From the NCBI GenBank assembly GCA_036655775.1, contig JAVVPL010000026.1, forward strand, positions 1 through 20,648: 20,648 nucleotides of DNA, written 5' to 3'. Positions within the stretch are counted from its first letter, which is position 1; each line of letters begins with the position of its first letter. Below the pieces are notes generated by a model. That model searched no databases. It had not been told where the DNA came from and worked only from the letters and a program-made list of their open reading frames with translations. Origin of the DNA: JAVVPL01 sp036655775 (lineage in GTDB: Bacteria; Bacteroidota; Bacteroidia; Bacteroidales; P3). Of this stretch, positions 15,315-20,648 are shown one piece after another. A program made the translations under genes and the position numbers.

Positions 15315-16553
15315 ATGCGCATTTTTCTCACTTTTTTTTGGGCTCTGCTTCCCCTATTATCTTGCGCTCAAAATATAAAAAGTTTGCAAATTACAGAATC
15401 GGGCAAACTAAATGGATTAGCCATGCTTCCTTTAAATTCGTCTCAAAAACTTCAGGTTCAATTTGATGATTTGGACGACAATGGACAAAATTATAGCTGC
15501 AAAATAATTCATTGCAATGCCAATTGGGAAACCTCCACCCTTAAAGATTTTGAATATTTGGGAGGGCTCAATGTTAGCGAAATTGAAAATACAGAATTTT
15601 CATTCAATACTCTTATGGGCTATGCACATTATAGTTTTGAAATTCCAAATCGATATCAAGTATTTAAAAAATCGGGCAATTATAAAGTGCAAATTTACCC
15701 TTCCAATCAAGTTGATCAGATCGTTGCCGAACTTCCTTTTCGAGTGTACGAAAACTTGGTACATATCCAAGCAGAAGTAAATATTCCCAAAAGAGTAGAA
15801 TATAGAAATCTCAAACAAGAAATCAGCATTCGCATTCGCGCAATTCCCGAAAAATTTCAAATTCAACAAGCATTTCAAAACCTCAAAGTGTATGTGCAAC
15901 AAAATAGAAACACATTAACTTACCGGCAAATACCCTATCAATATGCAAGTGGAGAAAATTTTGAATACAAAGATATCGATCTTCTTATTTTTGATGGTTT
16001 GAATGAATATCGTAATTTCGATATTCGCCCGCTAGATTATGCGGGAAGAAATGTGAAACAAACGCGCGTAATAGACCGCAAATATCAAGCTTCCGTTTGG
16101 CCCGACGTAAATCGTTTACACACGGTGTATATCGAAAACGAAGATCTCAATGGTGATTTTGCAATTAAAGCAGCAAAAAAAGAAAATTCAGCCATTGAAG
16201 CCGATTATGCGTGGGTGGATTTTCTACTCGAATCGGAATATCCGCTAGCCGACAAAAAGATATATGTAGTGGGCCAATTTAATGCTTGGGAATTAAATGC
16301 CTCTAATCAAATGTCATATAATTACACAAAAAAAGCATATACCTACACCGCCCCTTTTAAACAAGGGTTTTATGATTATATGTACGTAAGTCAATCTGTC
16401 AAAAACGGAGCTATTAATTGTGTAGAATTAGAAGGCAATCACCAAGAAACCGAAAACGATTACTATATTTTCGCCTATTACAGAAACCAAACTTTTGGCT
16501 ACGATCAACTCATTGGCGTTTTAAAAATAAACAGTCGTTTTATTCAAAAATAA
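15315..16553 (+). CDS. DUF5103 / type IX secretion system Plug-like protein
   Basis: This 412-residue exported protein matches the DUF5103 (T9SS plug) family pattern. After a signal peptide come FDDLDDNGQNYSCKIIHCNA and FNTLMGYAHYSFEIPNRY. The middle section has FRVYEN, and the C-terminal domain has VGQFNAWELNASNQM and the family-typical LEGNHQETENDYYIFAYYR. In Flavobacterium johnsoniae the Plug protein seals the periplasmic end of the SprA translocon; that role is transferred here by family. The signal sequence ends LLPLLSCAQN, so cleavage could be by signal peptidase I after the Cys-Ala region or, less typically, by signal peptidase II at Cys17. No other T9SS genes are in the window. The kinase gene follows after 21 nt. 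Confidence 0.85.
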   Translation: MRIFLTFFWALLPLLSCAQNIKSLQITESGKLNGLAMLPLNSSQKLQVQFDDLDDNGQNYSCKIIHCNANWETSTLKDFEYLGGLNVSEIENTEFSFNTLMGYAHYSFEIPNRYQVFKKSGNYKVQIYPSNQVDQIVAELPFRVYENLVHIQAEVNIPKRVEYRNLKQEISIRIRAIPEKFQIQQAFQNLKVYVQQNRNTLTYRQIPYQYASGENFEYKDIDLLIFDGLNEYRNFDIRPLDYAGRNVKQTRVIDRKYQASVWPDVNRLHTVYIENEDLNGDFAIKAAKKENSAIEADYAWVDFLLESEYPLADKKIYVVGQFNAWELNASNQMSYNYTKKAYTYTAPFKQGFYDYMYVSQSVKNGAINCVELEGNHQETENDYYIFAYYRNQTFGYDQLIGVLKINSRFIQK

Positions 16554-16574
16554 AAATAATAGTATATAGCGCCA

Positions 16575-17999
16575 ATGGAAGACAACATAAAACAAGCATT
16601 TATTCAATGGAAAGGTTTTTTACCTACCTCTATTAACCTACTCCCTGCTTCGGGTTCGCACCGAAAATATTATCGAATTTGCTTTGACGAGCAAAGTTGT
16701 TTGGGTGTTTTTAATCTCGACCAAGATGAAAACAAAGCCTATTTGAATTTTTCCGAACAATTTTCAAAAAAGAATTTACCCGTTCCTGTCATTTTACATC
16801 AAACCCTAGAGGAATCTATTTATTTTGTGGAAGATCTCGGAGACACAACCTTATATAATTACTTAATTGCCAATAGAGTCGATGCTCAATTTCCAAACAC
16901 GCTCATCCCTTTATACAAAAAAGCCATTGACGCACTTTTAGAATTTCAATTTAAAGGTGGACAAGATATGGATTATAGCTATGCCTACCCTCGTAAAGCT
17001 TTTGATGAACAATCCATGCGTTGGGATGCCAATTATTTTAAATATTATTTTTTAAAATTGGGAAATATTCCTTTTGATGAACAAAGCTTAGAAAGTGATT
17101 TTGAAAATCTGATACATTATTTGTCGCAAGCCGAAAGTGATTATTTTTTATTTCGTGATTTTCAATCCAGAAACATCATGATCAAAAATGATCAACTCTA
17201 TTTTATCGATTTTCAAGGGGGACGAAAAGGTGCTTTAGCTTACGATTTAGCCTCTCTTTTATTTGATGCCAAAGCGGATATTCCACATTCCCTACAAGAA
17301 GAACTCTTAGAATATTACTTACACAAAATACAAGCATACAAAAAAACAGAACCCTGCCTATTCCGTTCTCAATACTATGCTTTTGTCTATATTCGTATTA
17401 TGCAAGCCATGGGGGCGTATGGACTTCGCGGATTTTATGAAAAAAAAGAACATTTTTTGAAAAGTATTCCTTACGCAATTCAAAATTTGGCTTATTTGGA
17501 AACGAATGCAAAATTAGCATTGCCTTTGCCTGCGCTAAAAAGCATCTTCAACTATTTAATTCATAGCCATTGGAACGAATTTTCAAAACCGATTCAAAGC
17601 AATTTATGCTTGAGCATTTATAGTTTTTCATTCAAACAAGGCTATCCCAAAGATATCTACGGGAATGGAGGGGGCTTTGTATTCGATTGTCGAGGCCTTC
17701 CCAATCCAGGACGTTTAGACCAATACAAATCCCTAACAGGCAAAGATGCCGCAGTGATCCACTATTTGGAGCAATACGAGTGTGTGCACGAATTTGTGGA
17801 TCAGGCAATCAAAATGGTAAGTCCTACCATTGCAAATTATATTGAACGAGGATTTTTGCATCTAATGATTAATTTTGCATGTACAGGAGGGCAACATCGA
17901 TCCGTATATTGTGCCGAACAATTTGCAAAAAAAATAAATCAACAATTCCAATTAAAAATAGAAATTCACCATATAGAACAAGAAAAACAAGGAAAGTAA
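16575..17999 (+). CDS. AmgK-like sugar/aminoglycoside phosphotransferase fused to RapZ C-terminal domain
   Basis: The 474-residue cytoplasmic protein has two parts. Residues 1 to about 330 are an APH-fold kinase. It has an N-lobe with ASGSHRKYYRI, a catalytic loop FRDFQSRNIM (Asp195, Asn200) and the metal-binding IDFQGG (Asp212) followed by ALAYDLASLL, a signature close to AmgK anomeric MurNAc/GlcNAc kinases. Residues from about 340 to the end match the C-terminal domain of RapZ: SFSFKQGYP, FDCRGLPNPG, LTGKDAAV and the hallmark CTGGQHRSV (Cys436-Val444). In gamma-proteobacterial RapZ this part binds glucosamine-6-phosphate and RNA, and its N-terminal half is a Walker-type P-loop domain. Here the P-loop half is replaced by the kinase. 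The AmgK partner, a MurU-type uridylyltransferase, is not adjacent. A cell-wall amino-sugar kinase regulated by or coupled to sugar-phosphate binding is my inference. Confidence 0.85.
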   Translation: MEDNIKQAFIQWKGFLPTSINLLPASGSHRKYYRICFDEQSCLGVFNLDQDENKAYLNFSEQFSKKNLPVPVILHQTLEESIYFVEDLGDTTLYNYLIANRVDAQFPNTLIPLYKKAIDALLEFQFKGGQDMDYSYAYPRKAFDEQSMRWDANYFKYYFLKLGNIPFDEQSLESDFENLIHYLSQAESDYFLFRDFQSRNIMIKNDQLYFIDFQGGRKGALAYDLASLLFDAKADIPHSLQEELLEYYLHKIQAYKKTEPCLFRSQYYAFVYIRIMQAMGAYGLRGFYEKKEHFLKSIPYAIQNLAYLETNAKLALPLPALKSIFNYLIHSHWNEFSKPIQSNLCLSIYSFSFKQGYPKDIYGNGGGFVFDCRGLPNPGRLDQYKSLTGKDAAVIHYLEQYECVHEFVDQAIKMVSPTIANYIERGFLHLMINFACTGGQHRSVYCAEQFAKKINQQFQLKIEIHHIEQEKQGK

Positions 18000-18039
18000 G
18001 AATTTTTAACAAAATATGTACGATTTTAAAACTCTTCTA

Positions 18040-18070
18040 TTGTTAGATTGTAAAAAAATGTATAAATTTG
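18040..18070 (+). promoter_or_regulatory. Bacteroidetes-type promoter for the 18166-DUF3822-rsmD operon
   Basis: TAAATTTG at 18063-18070 matches TAnnTTTG and is preceded by TTG at 18040-18042 with a 20-nt spacer, the best -33/-7 pair in the window. The start would be near 18077, giving a leader of about 90 nt before the ATG at 18166. Confidence 0.7.
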
Positions 18071-18096
18071 CATCTTATTGAAAATAAAATTTCCTA

Positions 18097-18138
18097 AATA
18101 TAGATAATATACTGATTTTTATGTTTATTACCTATATT
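18097..18138 (+). promoter_or_regulatory. AT-rich imperfect hairpin in the 5' leader
   Basis: The 12-nt arm 18097-18108 pairs with 18127-18138 with 11 of 12 positions matched (A-C mismatch at 18104/18131) around an 18-nt loop. It occupies the middle of the predicted leader. The region is extremely AT-rich, so chance pairing is a real possibility. Confidence 0.35.
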
Positions 18139-18165
18139 CACTAAAAGAAAAAAAATATATTAGAT

Positions 18166-18801
18166 ATGAAAAAAACAACCCGAATTATCATCCAAGTTAT
18201 TTTAGGTATAATTAGTATTGTACTTGCTTTTTTACTTTTTGAAAGTATTATGGCACCTGTACGTTTTGAAAAAGAAAGAGGCATTCGAGAAAAAGTAGTA
18301 GTTCAACGTCTAAAAGATATTCGTACGGTACAATTGGCTCATAAAACTTCTTTTGGAAGATATATCAACGATATCGATTCACTTATTTTATTTTTAGAAA
18401 ATGGGCATTTACCTATGGTAAAAAAAATAGGAAATGTGCCTGATACGCTTACCGAAGCACAAGCCTTAAAATTAAAAATTATTTCACGTGATACCATCTA
18501 TGAAATTGCGTATAAAGTACTTTTCCCTACACATACCGACAAAGAAAAGCACTTGGCTTCATTGAAATATATTCCATTCACCAATAAAGAAGAAAAAATA
18601 ACGATGTCTGCAGGTTTTATTGAAAAAAGTGGATATAAAATCCCTGTTTTTGAAGTTAAAATGCCTTATACTAGTTATCTTCGTGGTTTGGATAATCAAC
18701 AAATTATGAATTTAGCATCTCGTGCCAATGACTTAAACCGCTATCCAGGTATTAAAGTGGGTAGTATGGAAGAAGCCATTACCGAAGGCAACTGGGAATA
18801 A
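18166..18801 (+). CDS. Small membrane-anchored conserved protein, function unknown
   Basis: I do not recognise a named family for this 211-residue protein. A short basic N-terminus is followed by one hydrophobic helix (about residues 7-27), then a charged helix (EKERGIREKVVVQRLKDIRT) and the segment AHKTSFGRYINDIDSLILFL. This order, a hydrophobic anchor followed by an amphipathic helix and then a Phe/Tyr-rich 'growing length of sample' motif, resembles type II secretion pseudopilins, but no prepilin peptidase site (Gly before the hydrophobic stretch followed by Phe-Thr-Leu-x-Glu) is present. The rest is predicted to be periplasmic. It lies 11 nt before the DUF3822 gene and starts the operon that ends in rsmD. 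Confidence 0.75.
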   Translation: MKKTTRIIIQVILGIISIVLAFLLFESIMAPVRFEKERGIREKVVVQRLKDIRTVQLAHKTSFGRYINDIDSLILFLENGHLPMVKKIGNVPDTLTEAQALKLKIISRDTIYEIAYKVLFPTHTDKEKHLASLKYIPFTNKEEKITMSAGFIEKSGYKIPVFEVKMPYTSYLRGLDNQQIMNLASRANDLNRYPGIKVGSMEEAITEGNWE

Positions 18802-18812
18802 TTTTGCAACAA

Positions 18813-19658
18813 ATGGAGTTATTTACTTGTCTCACTCGATACATTAATGCGAATATTAGCACATTTAGTGATAATCAATTAAGTTTGCATATTTGTACGC
18901 ATAGAGGGAAGTTTAGCTTTAGTTTACACTCACTAAAAAGCAAGCAATTACTTGCTTTGGTACATTACGAAATTCATTCTTTAGCAGAAAGTTTTAATTT
19001 TATACTTTCTCAAATTTGTGAGCAAGAAGAACTCCTTAGTTTTGATTACGGAAAGATATCGTATAGTGTTGAAGATTTTAAATCTAGTTTGATACCCACT
19101 CGTTTTTATACTAAAGAAAGTGCCGAAAGTTATCTCAAACTTCTTTACCCTCTAAGTGAACAAGAGGTGTTGTTTAAAGAAGAGTTGACTAAAACCAAAG
19201 CCTATTGCATCAGTGCCATCAGCTTAAGTTATCAAAAAGCCATAGAAACCCATTTTCCAAAAGCCACTTTTGTCAGTATTTACAAGCAACTTATCGACAA
19301 TGGACAAATTTTGATAAAGAGCAAAAAACAAGTAGTCCATCAAGCTTTTATACATCTACGTAAGAATCACTTTGATATTTTGGTATTTGAATATAATGAA
19401 TTACGTTTTATCAACACCTATCCTTGTCGCTCGAACAACGATCTTCTTTACTTTAGCCTTTTACTACTCAATAAATTAAAAATTGATTTAGGAGCCTTAC
19501 ATCTTTACTTAAGTGGCTATGTTGAAGGAATTAATGCCTTAGAAATTTTAGAAAACCAGGTGCTCAATATTGAATATTGTCAAGCCCCTCCCACTAAACA
19601 TATTTCAGAAAACGTAAATTTTTCCACCTATTTCACCCTTATAGATCTAGCCGAATGA
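18813..19658 (+). CDS. DUF3822 family protein
   Basis: The 281-residue protein matches DUF3822, a Bacteroidetes family of unknown function that commonly sits next to rsmD. The layout (a first beta-rich half with LSLHICTHRGKFSFSLHS, a second half with KQVVHQAFIHLRKNHFDILVFEYNELRFINTYPC and LHLYLSGYVEG) recalls two actin/ASKHA-like lobes of the PilM or divisome type; that is a resemblance only. I use ATG 18813; a TTG three codons earlier is also open. Its stop overlaps the rsmD start as ATGA, which implies translational coupling to the 16S methyltransferase. Confidence 0.8.
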   Translation: MELFTCLTRYINANISTFSDNQLSLHICTHRGKFSFSLHSLKSKQLLALVHYEIHSLAESFNFILSQICEQEELLSFDYGKISYSVEDFKSSLIPTRFYTKESAESYLKLLYPLSEQEVLFKEELTKTKAYCISAISLSYQKAIETHFPKATFVSIYKQLIDNGQILIKSKKQVVHQAFIHLRKNHFDILVFEYNELRFINTYPCRSNNDLLYFSLLLLNKLKIDLGALHLYLSGYVEGINALEILENQVLNIEYCQAPPTKHISENVNFSTYFTLIDLAE

Positions 19659-20188
19659 GAATTGTAAGTGGAAAATTTAAAGGTAGACAGCTGTATGCAC
19701 CTACCGACTTGCCCGTTCGTCCCACTACCGATTTGGCTAAAGAGAGTTTATTCAATATTCTTCGATTCAAATTAGATTTAGATGAAATTGAGGCCTTGGA
19801 TTTATTTGCAGGCATAGGTAGTATTTCTTACGAATTGATTTCTCGCGGTGCCCGTAGCGTACATGCGGTGGATATCAATCCCAAATGCACCGCTTTTATC
19901 AAAGAAACCAGCGAACGTTTAAAAATAAACAATCTGCAAGTGTTTAAACAAGATGCTTTTCTATATCCCCTGCAATCGAAGGTATCCTACGATTTTATAT
20001 TTGCCGATCCCCCTTATCAAGCCGAAGGAATTGGAACGATTCCCGCTCATATTTTTGAAGGAAAAGTGTTGAAAGAACAAGGATTATTTGTACTTGAACA
20101 CTCCAAAGAGCACAATTTTGCTAGCTTTCCATTCTTTAAAGAAGAACGTCATTATGGCAAGGTGCACTTTAGCTTTTTTAGTCGATAA
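19655..20188 (+). CDS. rsmD: 16S rRNA (guanine(966)-N(2))-methyltransferase RsmD
   Basis: The 177-residue enzyme methylates the exocyclic N2 of G966 in 16S rRNA using S-adenosylmethionine. The family start MRIVSGKFKGRQL, the SAM-binding loop DLFAGIG (residues 49-55), the acidic motif AVDIN and the catalytic ADPPY (residues 117-121) are all present. Length is normal. Its start codon overlaps the DUF3822 stop. It converges with the exporter gene with 21 bp between stops. Confidence 0.95.
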   Translation: MRIVSGKFKGRQLYAPTDLPVRPTTDLAKESLFNILRFKLDLDEIEALDLFAGIGSISYELISRGARSVHAVDINPKCTAFIKETSERLKINNLQVFKQDAFLYPLQSKVSYDFIFADPPYQAEGIGTIPAHIFEGKVLKEQGLFVLEHSKEHNFASFPFFKEERHYGKVHFSFFSR

Positions 20189-20209
20189 TTCATTTTTATC
20201 TTTGGTATT

Positions 20210-20648
20210 TTAATACCCTAATAGAATTAAACTTCCACAAAGGACTAGTGCAATCACACTTTTTATCAATTTTAACCAAACAAACTGCTTGCGCGATTCG
20301 GCTATCAAAAGTAAGGAAGTATGTCCATCTTGCACAATGGCATTAGCAAAAAAGACTGAAAAAGGTAAAGAACCTACAAAAAAGAGTTGTGCAAAGGCAA
20401 AGTGAGGCCCCGATTGCGGAATCCAGCCTATAAGAATAGCAAAAAACAACATAAAAATCAATTTTGCAGTATCATGACTCAACCAAGCGGCAATATCTAT
20501 ATATGCATTCAAAATATTAATGGCATAAATGGTGAGTAAAGTCCACATAAAAATAGATACAAAATGTTTTTTGATTACATGCTTCCACAGATGGGCTTCC
20601 AAAAAATGTTCATCTGCTCTCAAAACCAAGATCAAGCCTAAGATTCCT
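20210..20648 (-). CDS. C-terminal part of a putative 10TM heavy-metal/manganese exporter (ArsP_2-like), cut by the window edge
   Basis: About 146 codons are visible and the frame is still open at the window edge, so the gene begins outside. Three or four transmembrane helices are visible after a cytoplasmic segment DEHFLEAHLWKHVIKKH. Conserved family blocks are GWIPQSGPHFAFAQL, ANAIVQDGHTSLLLIAESRK and a final helix. These match the putative 10TM heavy-metal exporter family that is also annotated as a putative manganese transporter; substrate is not established. The His-containing SGPH and QDGH motifs could be metal ligands (inference). Confidence 0.75.
   Translation of the reverse strand, partial: GILGLILVLRADEHFLEAHLWKHVIKKHFVSIFMWTLLTIYAINILNAYIDIAAWLSHDTAKLIFMLFFAILIGWIPQSGPHFAFAQLFFVGSLPFSVFFANAIVQDGHTSLLLIAESRKQFVWLKLIKSVIALVLCGSLILLGY

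Noticed and set aside
20204..20217. Inverted repeat GGTAT/ATACC between rsmD and the exporter gene as a bidirectional terminator
   Set aside because: Only 5 bp with a 4-nt loop and no U-tract on either side.

Overview
The window looks like an ordinary chromosomal segment of a low-GC Bacteroidetes, probably of the Bacteroidales/Flavobacteriia type. I base this on the complete Na+-translocating NADH:quinone reductase operon, a DUF5103 protein (type IX secretion Plug family), a fused SpmA-SpmB protein, DUF3822 next to rsmD, a pseudouridine synthase with a long Arg/Ser/Asp/Glu tail, and repeated TAnnTTTG promoter -7 boxes. I cannot name a genus. No mobile element, CRISPR array, tRNA or rRNA is visible. 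The sequence is draft quality: it contains a 10-N scaffold gap.

Layout, left to right. Positions 1-325 carry no gene. They hold a possible terminator for an off-window gene and an elaborate stem-loop behind the phosphate butyryltransferase gene (ptb, minus strand, 326-1234). Divergent from ptb is a MATE efflux gene (1370-2691) broken by a frameshift near 1505. A plus-strand pair follows: an RsuA/RluB-type pseudouridine synthase with a ~329-residue disordered N-terminus (2812-4509) and an AsmA-like envelope protein (4518-7217). The pair meets, tail to tail, a seven-gene minus-strand operon: nqrABCDEF (13980 down to 7982) and then a polyprenol-phosphate mannose synthase-like glycosyltransferase (7957-7232). 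A hairpin in the last codons of the AsmA gene is flanked by U-tracts on both strands and looks like a shared bidirectional terminator.

Divergent from nqrA is a plus-strand set: spmAB fusion (14077-15297), T9SS Plug-like protein (15315-16553), and an AmgK-like sugar kinase fused to a RapZ C-terminal domain (16575-17999). A second plus-strand set with its own promoter follows: a small membrane-anchored protein (18166), DUF3822 protein (18813) and rsmD (19655). The window ends in the C-terminal part of a minus-strand multi-pass metal exporter-like protein (20210 to the edge).

How the genes work together. Nqr couples NADH oxidation to Na+ export and is the main energy module; nqrB and nqrC keep the covalent-flavin motifs and nqrF its 2Fe-2S, FAD and NADH motifs. 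The envelope theme recurs in AsmA, Plug, the polyprenol glycosyltransferase and a possible amino-sugar salvage kinase. The observations most worth a second look are: the Ns in nqrF are a spurious gap that collapses to an intact gene; the MATE gene is disrupted; the kinase-RapZ fusion; the 3' structured element of ptb; the coding-embedded bidirectional terminator; and the mirror-image face-to-face nqrA/spmAB promoters. I did not find a convincing new multi-gene system.
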